Positions 44,081 to 52,283 are shown, counted from the stretch's first letter. The stretch: DNA of 60,806 nt from Clostridia bacterium (GCA_017429165.1 JAFRPL010000016.1:1-60806), one strand, 5' to 3'. A program made the numbers and translations. The notes: generated by a model not told the origin, from the letters alone.

Positions 44081-45445
44081 ATGCTCCAACGTAAAATCAC
44101 AAAGCAAATTGAAGAGTTCTACAAGGACAACCCGAAAAAGGCGCTGATGATCATCGGCGCCCGCCAGGTCGGTAAGTCCTATATAATCGAGCAGTTCGCA
44201 AACGACCACTACGACAGCGTGATCAAAATGGATTTCATCGAGAATCCGGATTACATTCCGCTTTTTGAGAACGCACAGGGTGCAGACGAGATTTTATTGC
44301 GCCTTTCCGCGCTTTTCGGTGACCGGATGATCCCGGGGAAGACGATGATCTTTTTCGACGAGGTGCAGGAGTGCAAGGAGCTGATCACGCAGATCAAGTA
44401 CCTCGTGCAGGACGGCAAGTATTCCTATATCCTCAGCGGGTCCCTGCTCGGAACCGTTTTCAAAGACATCATCTCCGCCCCGGTGGGATACATGGACATC
44501 ATCACGATGTACCCGCTGGATTTTGAGGAATTTGCCTGGGCGAACAACGTCGGCGCAAAGGTCATCGACGCGCTTCGTGGATCGTTTGAGAAGAAAAAGC
44601 CCGTGGACGCATTTATTCACGAACGCATGACGGCGCTGTTCGAGCTTTACCTCATCGTCGGCGGCATGCCGGAGGCGGTCTCCACTTATCTGGAAACGAA
44701 GAACCTCCGCAAAGTCGCCGACGCGCAAAGCGCGATCATCCGGCTTTACAAGCGCGATATTTCAAAATATGACGAGAAAAACCGTCTCTATCTCAACGAG
44801 ATCTTCGACCTGATCCCCAGCGAGCTGAACGCGAAAAACAAGCGCTTCATCCTGAAAAATCTGGGCGAAAAAGCGCGATTCGACAAGTATTACGACAGCT
44901 TCCTGTGGCTGAAGAACGCCGGCGTCGCGCTCCCAGCAAACGTGGTGGACGAGCCGAGAGTGCCGCTGCTGCTCTCCAAGTCACAGAACCTTTTCAAACT
45001 GTTTTCGAACGACGTCGGTTTGCTTGCCGCGCAGTACGGGAACGAGATCCAGCTCAAGATTCTGCAGCACGAAACGACGATCAACTTCGGCTCCATATAC
45101 GAGAATGTCGCCGCCGAGGAACTGACAGCGCACGGATATACGCTCTATTACTACAACAGCAAAAAGTTCGGCGAGCTTGATTTCGTGATCGAAGAGGACG
45201 GAAAGATCCTGCCGATCGAGATCAAATCCGGCAAGGACTACTACCGCCACAACGCGATAGATAACGTGCTGAACGTTACGGACTACGGCATTGAAGAGGG
45301 CTACGTCTTCTGTAACGGCAACGTCGAAACAGACGGCAAAGTCACCTACTTCCCGATCTATATGCTGATGTTCCTGCAAAAGCAGGAATTGCCGAAGGAG
45401 ATCCTGTTCAACACCGATTTTTCGGACCTGAACGACAAGATATAA
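44081..45445 (+). CDS. AAA_14/DUF4143 family ATPase
   Basis: 454 residues. Walker A is IIGARQVGKSYIIEQ, Walker B TMIFFDEVQECKELI, with the sensor ILSGSLLGTV. The C-terminal DUF4143 part ends with FGELDFVIEEDGKILPIEIK, a PD-(D/E)xK-like nuclease motif (D...E-x-K). Such ATPases are widespread in gut bacteria, often on mobile DNA, with no settled function. It carries its own promoter and is the first plus-strand gene of the element's cargo side. Confidence 0.88.
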   Translation: MLQRKITKQIEEFYKDNPKKALMIIGARQVGKSYIIEQFANDHYDSVIKMDFIENPDYIPLFENAQGADEILLRLSALFGDRMIPGKTMIFFDEVQECKELITQIKYLVQDGKYSYILSGSLLGTVFKDIISAPVGYMDIITMYPLDFEEFAWANNVGAKVIDALRGSFEKKKPVDAFIHERMTALFELYLIVGGMPEAVSTYLETKNLRKVADAQSAIIRLYKRDISKYDEKNRLYLNEIFDLIPSELNAKNKRFILKNLGEKARFDKYYDSFLWLKNAGVALPANVVDEPRVPLLLSKSQNLFKLFSNDVGLLAAQYGNEIQLKILQHETTINFGSIYENVAAEELTAHGYTLYYYNSKKFGELDFVIEEDGKILPIEIKSGKDYYRHNAIDNVLNVTDYGIEEGYVFCNGNVETDGKVTYFPIYMLMFLQKQELPKEILFNTDFSDLNDKI

Positions 45446-45455
45446 AACCGCCTCG

Positions 45456-45531
45456 ATTCGAACCCCCGCAGGTTCCGTTTTTTGACCGACGCTCGAAAAC
45501 AGAGCCGGCGTAATACCCTGTGGGTTCGAAT
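45456..45531. repeat. Inverted pair of tRNA T-arm-like sequences
   Basis: ATTCGAACCC (45456-45465) and its exact inverse GGGTTCGAAT (45522-45531) lie 56 bases apart; both extend to (C)CTG-G sides like T-stems of a tRNA. No complete tRNA surrounds either. They may be attachment scars at the right side of the integrative element or leftovers of a decayed tRNA. Confidence 0.45.
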
Positions 45532-45559
45532 TGAAAGAAAAATGTTAGGAGAAAGCTCT

Positions 45560-45673
45560 ATGCTAAGCCCATTTATTGAAAATGAAAACGTTTTGGCAAC
45601 AACAAGCGATTATCTGTCGCAATGCGGCTTTAATTGCACGGTAAGAGTATTTCAGTTGCCGGTAAGAAAATAA
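45560..45673 (+). CDS. Very small open reading frame
   Basis: 37 codons from the ATG at 45560, which follows an AGGAG site by eight bases: MLSPFIENENVLATTSDYLS and a Cys-containing end. No similarity was recognised. It may be the front of a broken gene, since the following DNA holds an HsdS remnant. Confidence 0.35.
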   Translation: MLSPFIENENVLATTSDYLSQCGFNCTVRVFQLPVRK

Positions 45674-45690
45674 AAAAGCGGTTTCCATAG

Positions 45691-45771
45691 TTTCTGTTCT
45701 TCGCCGAGCAGCAGCGGATCGTTGACCGTTTAGACATACTCCTCGCCGTGTGTGATGAAATGAAGGTATAA
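45691..45771 (+). pseudogene. Remnant of a type I restriction HsdS specificity subunit
   Basis: The 26 codons before the TAA at 45769 read FLFFAEQQRIVDRLDILL then AVCDEMKV. This matches the end of an HsdS target-recognition half, where the motif P-L-A-E-Q-x-R-I-V-x-x-L-D-x-L-L-x-x-C-D/E begins the conserved helix. Nothing upstream continues the frame. It indicates a lost restriction-modification system at this spot. Confidence 0.65.
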
Positions 45772-45773
45772 AG

Positions 45774-46346
45774 ATGGCAAATAAACTTCAAAGAATGCTC
45801 TTCAACTTATCTACTATTTCGCCGATTGCATTTTTCTTTAGCGTCGTTTGGTGGATTCAGTGCGGATATAAAGAAGTCTGTACGGAAGATGGCAAAATTC
45901 AACTTACGGCAAAAGCAATTGTCATTTCTGTTATTGGAATAATTGGTCTTCTTTATGCTTTTCGTTCTGTTTTGATTGTAAATATCGGCCGCAAAAAATT
46001 GGAGATTGTGCCAATCAGCGTAAGTTCTGTAAGGTCAAACGACAAACTCTCTATTGTTGCTATCGTCACCTATGTTCTTCCGTTTTCAAATCTTATACTA
46101 AAGGATTTTAATGTTTGGTTGACACTGTTAATTATAGGTATTGTGTTACTGTTTATTTTCTTGAGCAACACAGTATTACCAAATCCTATCTTGATGCTTC
46201 GTGGATATCATTTTTATGAAGTAACAACTGTAAACGGAAGCGATGGGATATCAATGATTTCAAAGAGAAAAAGCATTCAAGATGCTAAAACAATAAAAAA
46301 GGTTATTATCCTGTGGGACTATTTTATGGCTGAGGTGAAACAATGA
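45774..46346 (+). CDS. kwaA: Kiwa anti-phage system membrane protein KwaA
   Basis: 190 residues with four hydrophobic segments (about 16-34, 46-70, 92-110 and 115-138) and a basic C-terminal tail, matching the size and topology of KwaA. Its stop overlaps the start of a KwaB/DUF4868-like gene (ATGA). In Kiwa, KwaA sits in the membrane, senses phage at injection and works with KwaB. A+T content is higher than in neighbours, in line with transfer. The call depends largely on the partner gene. Confidence 0.72.
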   Translation: MANKLQRMLFNLSTISPIAFFFSVVWWIQCGYKEVCTEDGKIQLTAKAIVISVIGIIGLLYAFRSVLIVNIGRKKLEIVPISVSSVRSNDKLSIVAIVTYVLPFSNLILKDFNVWLTLLIIGIVLLFIFLSNTVLPNPILMLRGYHFYEVTTVNGSDGISMISKRKSIQDAKTIKKVIILWDYFMAEVKQ

Positions 46347-47239
46347 TGTTTTCAGATAGTGTACTCTTTGCCTGGATGGATACAAAGGACAAGTCTATCC
46401 AGATCAAGCGTGTTGTAGAAGATCGCGAAACGCAAAAGGCGATCGATCATCTTTTTGATGATGCGTCAAATCAAATGGTTGCAGATAAAACCCCGGTTGT
46501 ATTTGATGGCAAATACACGCCGGATCCTGACGGAGCAGAGTATTTATTCATAGAGGGTTTTTCGCTACCTGAAGAAATAATATCCGCGATTAAGAATCCG
46601 CAGGCGTTAGAGGCATTAGAGCCTGAAAGTGACGAGATTCCTAAGATCAAAGCGTTGTTTGTTGGAGTGCATTCTACTGTGAACGGTGTTGATACTTATA
46701 CGGCGGCGTTCCAAAAATTCAAGTCCGATCAATACATATCTGCTAAAAAGATCCACTTGTTTTTATCCGGCAACACTTTTGTTGCAGATAACAGAATAGG
46801 AATAACGATCGGCAAACATATCGACTGTTTGTTTATTGAGGGTAAATTGCAATTCACGTCATTTTTCTTCGCACGTCAAGTTTTCAATTTGTCGGATTAC
46901 TACAGAGAAGCAACCAATTCTGATATAGTCGATTTTATCGGAAATAAAGCTGTTTCTATGGATGACGGTGAAGCATTTTCAGCGGCAGCAAATAGTTGGG
47001 AACGCAGAAAAATCGCTTCAATTATGGATTCGGGTATTTTGAGAGATTATACTGCAGCAAAAATAAAAAGCATCGCCAAACAAACCGGTATTGAATTATC
47101 AGTTAAAGATAAGAAGATTGTAATCCCTACCGACAAAAAGAAGCGGCGTATTGTTCTCGCTTTTCTCGATGAAGAGGTGTATAAAGGGGCGTTTTCTCAA
47201 ACGATCTATCAAACCAACTCCAAGAGAAAAGCGAAATAA
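46343..47239 (+). CDS. kwaB: Kiwa anti-phage system effector KwaB (DUF4868)
   Basis: 298 residues without membrane segments. The middle part has the DUF4868 pattern: a beta-rich stretch SAKKIHLFLSGNTFVADNR, then ITIGKHIDCLFIEGKLQFTS and FFARQVFNLSDYYREAT, followed by a helical C-terminus ending in a basic SKRKAK. KwaB binds DNA and blocks phage replication and late transcription. It overlaps kwaA by four bases and lies inside the accessory region beside an HsdS remnant. Confidence 0.78.
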   Translation: MMFSDSVLFAWMDTKDKSIQIKRVVEDRETQKAIDHLFDDASNQMVADKTPVVFDGKYTPDPDGAEYLFIEGFSLPEEIISAIKNPQALEALEPESDEIPKIKALFVGVHSTVNGVDTYTAAFQKFKSDQYISAKKIHLFLSGNTFVADNRIGITIGKHIDCLFIEGKLQFTSFFFARQVFNLSDYYREATNSDIVDFIGNKAVSMDDGEAFSAAANSWERRKIASIMDSGILRDYTAAKIKSIAKQTGIELSVKDKKIVIPTDKKKRRIVLAFLDEEVYKGAFSQTIYQTNSKRKAK

Positions 47240-47242
47240 AAA

Positions 47243-47629
47243 GTGTCGGACAGGCCTTATCCGTATACGGAGGAAATGATCCGGGAACAGGTGCGTCCGT
47301 ACGCCTGTGATATCTGGAACTGGAAGGTTCAGGAGCCGGGAACAAATCTGATTGCGGCGACAGAAAAAGAGATCGTTCTCATGCTGCTCCCGCGTACGGA
47401 AGGATAGTTTTCCCGCTATGGGCTCATCGTCAACAAACTACGCTATCACAGAGATGGATACAAAGAAGAATACCTCGGCGGCGGCAGATTTGGTCAGAGC
47501 CTGACGGCGATCGCGAAACTTGCCCCGGAAGCTGTTATAGGTGAAGGTCTGTCCGTCCATTATTCCGGCGGTTCATCGCTTCCTTCGGACGTAGCAGCCT
47601 GGCTGAAGAAGAACGGTATCGGCGCGTGA
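47243..47629 (+). pseudogene. Scar: Mu-type transposase tail fused to flavodoxin tail
   Basis: One frame of 128 codons is broken by a TAG at 47405. The first part ends EIVLMLLPRTEG and continues after the stop with FSRYGLIVNKLRYHRDGYK, EEYL, which resembles the C-terminal beta-barrel of Mu-like transposases. From about 47477 it changes to GGGRFGQSLTAIAKLAPEA, then SSLPSDVAAWLKKNGI, the last helix and strand of a flavodoxin. Two unrelated gene ends are joined at the GGG. No start for either is present. Confidence 0.5.
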
Positions 47630-47662
47630 TAGAGATCGATACGCTCAAACATAACGATTCTA

Positions 47663-47728
47663 TTCAATAATTGCATAATAATCTATTTAAAAACGACATT
47701 TTACATTTATGAGCCTCCGTGGTATAGT
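47663..47728 (+). promoter_or_regulatory. Promoter and possible LysR site of the esterase gene
   Basis: A T-N11-A dyad (TTCAATAATTGCA, 47663-47675; arms TTCAA/TTGCA) precedes a promoter with TTTACA at 47700-47705 and TATAGT about 18 bases on. The stretch TTTACAT...TGGTATAGT is nearly the same as in the promoter before the ferredoxin gene at 49829. Confidence 0.5.
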
Positions 47729-47789
47729 TGTATCAACAAAGAACAACTGCAATCAAAAGTTCAGGAAAGGTACAGAAGGAGGATACGAT

Positions 47790-48791
47790 ATGTTTACCAG
47801 GAAGAATACTTTGAAAGAGATCATGACCGATCCGAGGATCGCACCATACGCAGATCGGTTCATTGTGGGTCTGGACCTGAAACAGGCACCATTTTATGGA
47901 TCGACGATCGAAGAGATCTCCAGACAGAGGATCTTTCATGGATATTCGTTGTTGAATGGATTCAATCGCCTCCTGGAAGCGGCTGAAGAAGGAGATTTCA
48001 CCTATCCGTTGTATACGGAAGAAGAGATCAAAGCTGACCCGAGAAAGGAAGAAGCATATTTCATGTACTTCCCATCCATGGATCCGGATGCGGATGAGAG
48101 ACCCTTCCTTGTTTGTGTTCCCGGCGGCGGCAACACCCAGATCTGGAACATATCCGAAGGATTCCCGATCGCCAATCATTATAATCAGCTGGGATATCAT
48201 GTGGTCGTATTGAATTACCGCGTCGGTGGAAAGAAATTATATCCGGCCCCGCTGGCGGATATGGCGCAGCTGCTCAGGTACATCGAAGCCCATAAAGCGG
48301 AACTGCATCTGAACGCAGGCCATTACTTCATCGCAGGCTTTTCTGCTGGCGGCTATCTGGTCAATTCCTGGTGTACGGACAATCACGGCTATCCTGCTTA
48401 TGGCCTGCCTGCACCGATCATAAATATCTCTGTATATGGCTTCGTTTCCTGGAGAGGCGTGCGCACAGGGCATGATGTCGGAGGCTGGAGCATGACGACC
48501 CATGGTTTCAGCCTGGAAGAAGCTGCGGAGTCCGACTGGAATGTGGAAGACCATATCAGTTCATTCCCGCCGACCTATATCCTGCACGGGGATAACGACC
48601 ATGCCTGTGACTTTATCAATTCCCGCATCCTGGCAGATGCTTTGCAGAACGCAGGCATCCCGTATGAATTCGAGATCGGCCATGGTATGGATCATGGCTT
48701 TGGAGAGGCTTTGTTCAGTGAGCTTCGCGGATGGATCGAGCGGAGCGTGGCTTTCTTGAACAAAATCGAAGGAGTCGCGGAGCGCAAATAA
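47790..48791 (+). CDS. Alpha/beta hydrolase (acetyl-esterase type)
   Basis: 333 residues from the ATG at 47790, seven bases after AAGGAGG; a longer frame to 47709 runs through the promoter. The oxyanion-hole loop is VCVPGGGNTQIW, the nucleophile FIAGFSAGGYL, and acid and histidine candidates lie in ILHGDNDHACD and IGHGMDHGFG. This is the Aes/lipase-type ester hydrolase fold. Substrate unknown; neighbours suggest a LysR-controlled set. Confidence 0.85.
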   Translation: MFTRKNTLKEIMTDPRIAPYADRFIVGLDLKQAPFYGSTIEEISRQRIFHGYSLLNGFNRLLEAAEEGDFTYPLYTEEEIKADPRKEEAYFMYFPSMDPDADERPFLVCVPGGGNTQIWNISEGFPIANHYNQLGYHVVVLNYRVGGKKLYPAPLADMAQLLRYIEAHKAELHLNAGHYFIAGFSAGGYLVNSWCTDNHGYPAYGLPAPIINISVYGFVSWRGVRTGHDVGGWSMTTHGFSLEEAAESDWNVEDHISSFPPTYILHGDNDHACDFINSRILADALQNAGIPYEFEIGHGMDHGFGEALFSELRGWIERSVAFLNKIEGVAERK

Positions 48792-48807
48792 AGGATCATG
48801 GAACACA

Positions 48808-48844
48808 ACACCCCCTGGACCGTTCATAACGGCCGAGGGGGTGT
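48808..48844. terminator. Bidirectional terminator
   Basis: ACACCCCCT (48808-48816) pairs with AGGGGGTGT (48836-48844), with an inner CCGTT/AACGG stem. It separates the esterase gene from the convergent LysR gene. Confidence 0.75.
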
Positions 48845-48860
48845 ATTTGTCTTAAAAGTT

Positions 48861-49724
48861 TTATTCTTCCTCTGGGTGATCCAAATAGTCCAAAAATACC
48901 TGCACCGCAGGAGAGACTGCTGAGTTTTGCTTCCAGATCAGCACAGGCTCACTTTTTCGGGTCGGAGCAAAGGGCACAAAGACCAGCCCGTGACTGGAGG
49001 TCGCCGGCATATCCAGGCAGACGAGATGTCCGCCGCCGGCCAGTTCAAGCAGGATGGCGTTTCGTACCAGAGTATAGGTCGCACGCACATCGGGCTGTCC
49101 GCCGATCCAGCTCAGGACCTCCTTGCGGAATACGGTGTTCTCCGGAAGGATGAGAGGCGTTTTGCGGAGTTCTTTTGGATCGAGGGCATCCCTTTCCGCC
49201 AAAGGGTGTTCTCGGGGCAGCAATACGCCCCAGTGCTCCTCCCGGCCAATGGCCAGGTTCTCATATTTTTCCGTGCTTACGGAGCGCATCATAAGGCCCA
49301 GATCCAGCAAGCCTTTGTCCACGTCATCCCGGATCTTTTCTGCGTGTGCCGAGAAGATGTGAAAGCATACCTTAGGGTATCGTTCTTGAAATGCTTTGAT
49401 CTGATCCGCAAGGGCAGAGAAGGACTCTGTCTCTCCTGAACCCAGATAGATGTCACCGGACAGTTCCGTGCTTTGCGCATGTTTCTCCTGGGCTTTTTGG
49501 TATAAAGCCAGGATGTCCCGGGCGGTTTCACGAAACATAAGTCCATCGGGTGTGAGAGTTACACTCCTTTTTCCGCGGATCAATAAAGTACTGCCGATCT
49601 CTCTTTCCAGTTCCATCAATTGTCTGGACAGTGTGGGCTGTGAAATATGCAGGATATCCGCCGCGCGGCTGATGCCGCCGACCTCGGCCACCGCAAGAAA
49701 GTATTCTAAAACACGCAGGTCCAT
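48861..49724 (-). CDS. LysR-family transcriptional regulator
   Basis: 287 residues from the ATG at 49724 (GGGAGGC site seven bases upstream). The winged helix-turn-helix is MDLRVLEYFLAVAEVGGISR, AADILHISQPTLSRQLMELE; the effector-binding domain has GDIYLGSGETESF and the usual two-lobe pattern. It diverges from the ferredoxin gene, and the gap between them holds a perfect T-N11-A palindrome, so it probably controls that gene and perhaps the esterase. The effector is unknown. Confidence 0.93.
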   Translation of the reverse strand: MDLRVLEYFLAVAEVGGISRAADILHISQPTLSRQLMELEREIGSTLLIRGKRSVTLTPDGLMFRETARDILALYQKAQEKHAQSTELSGDIYLGSGETESFSALADQIKAFQERYPKVCFHIFSAHAEKIRDDVDKGLLDLGLMMRSVSTEKYENLAIGREEHWGVLLPREHPLAERDALDPKELRKTPLILPENTVFRKEVLSWIGGQPDVRATYTLVRNAILLELAGGGHLVCLDMPATSSHGLVFVPFAPTRKSEPVLIWKQNSAVSPAVQVFLDYLDHPEEE

Positions 49725-49798
49725 CGGATCGCCTCCCGGTATAGTATGGAGTGAGTGTAGCATCTTATGCCGGAAGATGCAAGAAGAATCATTCAAAA

Positions 49799-49813
49799 AT
49801 CGAATAATTCGAT
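49799..49813. promoter_or_regulatory. Perfect LysR-type operator
   Basis: ATCGAATAATTCGAT is an exact palindrome about a central A and holds a T-N11-A (49800-49812), the classic LysR box. It lies between the LysR gene and the divergent ferredoxin gene, 17 bases before the latter's -35. Confidence 0.75.
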
Positions 49814-49828
49814 ATACAAACCAAGTAT

Positions 49829-49858
49829 TTTACATATTATGCCCGGGGATGGTATAGT
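49829..49858 (+). promoter_or_regulatory. Promoter of the flavodoxin/ferredoxin gene
   Basis: TTTACA (49829-49834), an 18-base spacer and TATAGT (49853-49858). Close copy of the esterase promoter at 47700. Confidence 0.65.
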
Positions 49859-49888
49859 ATACTCAGAACATAACACGGAGGAAATCAC

Positions 49889-50662
49889 ATGGTCTTCTAT
49901 TTTACAGCCACAGGCAACAGCCTTTACGTAGCCAAGCATCTGGACACAGAACTCATCAGCATCCCTCAGGAAATGAACAAGACCGACCGACATTATAAAG
50001 CCGATAAGATCGGCATCGTATGTCCACTGTTTGAATTGGATCTGCCCGATTTCATCAAAGATTTCATCCGCAGCTCCACATTTGAGACGGAATACTTCTA
50101 CATCATCGTCACCTATGGAATGCACCATGGCGGCGTTGCGGAACGTGCGCAGGAATTCCTGGAGAGCATTGGGAAAAAGGCTGATTATATCAACACGATC
50201 ATCATGCTGGATAATGCCATCATCGTCTTCGACATGGAGCAGCAGAAACTGCTTGAGCCGGAAAAGAAAGTCGATGAGCACATTGCTATGCTGAAAGCAG
50301 ATATCGACGCCTGCAAACACGAGATCCAGTTTGCGGCGGAAGAGGAGAAGACTTTCTACCAAGGGTTTATGAAGATGACGGAAGAGTACGGCCGCATGTA
50401 TTCCTTCCCGCTGTATGGAGTCACAGATGCCTGTGTAGGCTGCGGCACCTGTACCCGTGTCTGCCCGCGGGGATGCATCCGCGTAGAGAACAGCAGACCT
50501 GTGTATGACTATACCCACTGTGTCAACTGCATGGCTTGTGCACATGCATGCCCGCAGAATGCCATCAAACTGGTATGCGTCAAGGAGCCTAATCCGAACG
50601 CACGGTATCGCAACCCCAACATTTCGTTGGCAGAGATCATCCAGGCCAATCAGCAGAAGTAA
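49889..50662 (+). CDS. EFR1-family flavodoxin-ferredoxin protein
   Basis: 257 residues. The N-terminal flavodoxin-like part has the FMN loop MVFYFTATGNSLYVAK. The C-terminal part has two [4Fe-4S] motifs, CVGCGTCTRVCPRGCI and CVNCMACAHACPQNAI. EFR1 proteins are electron carriers in anaerobes. It has an ACGGAGG site and its own LysR-controlled promoter. Its stop is followed in frame by a zinc-ribbon reading (see 50663). Confidence 0.9.
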   Translation: MVFYFTATGNSLYVAKHLDTELISIPQEMNKTDRHYKADKIGIVCPLFELDLPDFIKDFIRSSTFETEYFYIIVTYGMHHGGVAERAQEFLESIGKKADYINTIIMLDNAIIVFDMEQQKLLEPEKKVDEHIAMLKADIDACKHEIQFAAEEEKTFYQGFMKMTEEYGRMYSFPLYGVTDACVGCGTCTRVCPRGCIRVENSRPVYDYTHCVNCMACAHACPQNAIKLVCVKEPNPNARYRNPNISLAEIIQANQQK

Positions 50663-50764
50663 GATAAAGCGTCGTCTCCTGTCCTGTACTGTCCGGTCTG
50701 CGCGCGGCAGAATCCGGTGACGGGCGACCGCTGCGAGAAATGCGGCGCGCCGCTGCTGAAATAA
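50663..50764 (+). pseudogene. Zinc-ribbon tail in frame behind the ferredoxin stop
   Basis: Directly after the TAA at 50660, the same frame continues for 33 codons: DKASSPVLYCPVCARQNPVT, then GDRCEKCGAPLLK and a stop. C-P-x-C and C-x-K-C-G are a complete zinc ribbon. There is no start codon with a ribosome site. It may be a former C-terminal domain of the ferredoxin cut off by a new stop, or the end of a lost gene. Confidence 0.5.
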
Positions 50765-50774
50765 AAACACGGTA

Positions 50775-51194
50775 ATGAAAATCATGGTCAGCGCCTGTCT
50801 GATGGGCGAGAACTGCAAGTATAACGGTGGGAACAATTGTAACGAAAAGGTCCTGCGGCTCGCGGCGGACAATGAGATGATTCCTGTGTGTCCGGAGCAG
50901 ATGGGCGGCCTGCCGACACCGCGCGTTCCGTCAGAGATCGCGGACGGCGTGGTTACGGCGAAGGACGGACGGAACGTGGACAGAGAGTTCCGTCTAGGTG
51001 CGGCCAAGTGCCTGAAGATCGCTTTGCGCGAGCAGCCGGATCTGATTGTGCTGCAGTCCAGGAGCCCCAGCTGCGGAGTAAAGCAGCGGTATGACGGCAC
51101 ATTCACAGGAAAACTGATCGACGCGCCGGGTGTGACCGCAGAGCTCCTGATGAAGAACGGATTCCACTGCGTGGATGTCGAGGACCTGAACTAA
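50775..51194 (+). CDS. DUF523 protein (thiouracil desulfurase TudS-like)
   Basis: 139 residues. The family signature is complete: VSACLMGENCKYNGG, VCPEQMGGLPTPRVPSEI and SRSPSCGVKQRYDG, with four conserved cysteines able to hold an Fe-S cluster. Characterised members (TudS) remove sulfur from thiouracil with a [4Fe-4S] cluster. The role here is inferred from family; the neighbouring ferredoxin could supply electrons. Confidence 0.85.
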   Translation: MKIMVSACLMGENCKYNGGNNCNEKVLRLAADNEMIPVCPEQMGGLPTPRVPSEIADGVVTAKDGRNVDREFRLGAAKCLKIALREQPDLIVLQSRSPSCGVKQRYDGTFTGKLIDAPGVTAELLMKNGFHCVDVEDLN

Positions 51195-51221
51195 ACGCAG
51201 GCCTGAATAAAACAAAAATGG

Positions 51222-51254
51222 AACCGGCTTATTAACCAGGCCGGTTACTTTTAC
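51222..51254. terminator. Terminator between DUF523 gene and lipoprotein gene
   Basis: AACCGGC (51222-51228) pairs with GCCGGTT (51240-51246), followed by a short T-rich stretch (ACTTTTAC); convergent genes on both sides. Confidence 0.65.
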
Positions 51255-51274
51255 GATCTGCGTGTTCTGTGAAC

Positions 51275-52180
51275 TTATTTCTCGGCTCCTACACATCCCA
51301 GATACAGTTCCCACGTGTCTACGGGATCACGGGGCAGATCATGGTAGACGAGGAACGAACTGTCGGTGTTCTCCTTTGTGTAAGAAACTGAGAATGAGGT
51401 TGTTGAGGCGGAATAACAATTGAGGCAGCAGACAGTGGTCAGCGCACCGTTCGAATAACCGAGGAGCGTATAGTCGGGGTACATGGAAGAATAATTATCG
51501 CCTATTTCCTGGTCGTACTTTACATAAATATAGAGATGGCCGTTCTTGAACTCGGGTTCGCCCGGGGTGAAATGATCTCTGAAATCTTCCGTATCCATGT
51601 TCGCGATCTCCAGGATCTCATAATCCATGTGATCGATCTCAGGCATCTCTGTACCGGTACTGATATCGTATTTGAAAACCGTGGGCAGGGCGAAGGCTAT
51701 CGGATAGTTTTCAACTCCGGCCGGTATAAAAACGGTATCCCTGAATGTTTCTGAATACGTGCCTTTCAGCATATTGAATACTGCCAGCGCATTGCCGTCT
51801 TTATCAATAGCTTTGTACTTAAACGTGACCATGGCGGGCACATCTCCGCTGTTGGTGCCATAGGTCAGAATGTTGTAACGATCCTGGTCGCCCGGATCCT
51901 GATATAGCACAGGATCAAATGTCAATGTAACGGCAGCTTCCGGCTCCGGTTCCTCCGCGGCACTTTCAGTCGTGCTCTCGGTCACACTCTCGGCCGGCAC
52001 AGTGCTCTCGGCAACACTTTCAGCCGGGGCAACGCTCTCGGCAGGCTGTGATGCCTGCTCTTTGCTGCTTTCAGCTGCTGCAGAACTCTGGGCAGGCGCC
52101 GGCTCTTCAGAGCTTTTCGCGTTGCAGGCAGCGCACAGACACAACAGAACAGAAATGATCAGTACCAATGCTTTTTTCAT
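51275..52180 (-). CDS. Secreted lipoprotein with Ala/Glu/Ser-rich linker
   Basis: 301 residues from the ATG at 52180 (GGAGGT site). The signal MKKALVLIISVLLCLCAAC ends in a lipobox. Residues 25-85 are low complexity, built from imperfect repeats of PAESV/AEST. The C-terminal 215 residues are a beta-rich folded domain with no recognised family (VTLTFDPVLYQDPGDQDRYN, CCLNCYSAST). Probably a surface lipoprotein held away from the membrane by the linker. Function unknown. Confidence 0.75.
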   Translation of the reverse strand: MKKALVLIISVLLCLCAACNAKSSEEPAPAQSSAAAESSKEQASQPAESVAPAESVAESTVPAESVTESTTESAAEEPEPEAAVTLTFDPVLYQDPGDQDRYNILTYGTNSGDVPAMVTFKYKAIDKDGNALAVFNMLKGTYSETFRDTVFIPAGVENYPIAFALPTVFKYDISTGTEMPEIDHMDYEILEIANMDTEDFRDHFTPGEPEFKNGHLYIYVKYDQEIGDNYSSMYPDYTLLGYSNGALTTVCCLNCYSASTTSFSVSYTKENTDSSFLVYHDLPRDPVDTWELYLGCVGAEK

Positions 52181-52218
52181 GATAAACCTCCAATGTTGCA
52201 TAATGAGATCTCCAGAAG

Positions 52219-52247
52219 ATTATACGCCTGAAATCACCGAAAAACAA
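52219..52247 (-). promoter_or_regulatory. Promoter of the lipoprotein gene
   Basis: Minus strand TTGTTT (52242-52247), a 17-base spacer and TATAAT (52219-52224). Confidence 0.65.
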
Positions 52248-52283
52248 TTGTAAACCTGAAGGCGGTCCGGCAGGAAAAGAATC

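Noticed and set aside
47405..47407. In-frame TAG as a possible pyrrolysine codon
   Set aside because: The frame joins two unrelated gene ends and has no start, so a dead gene is the simpler reading; no pylT-like gene was seen.
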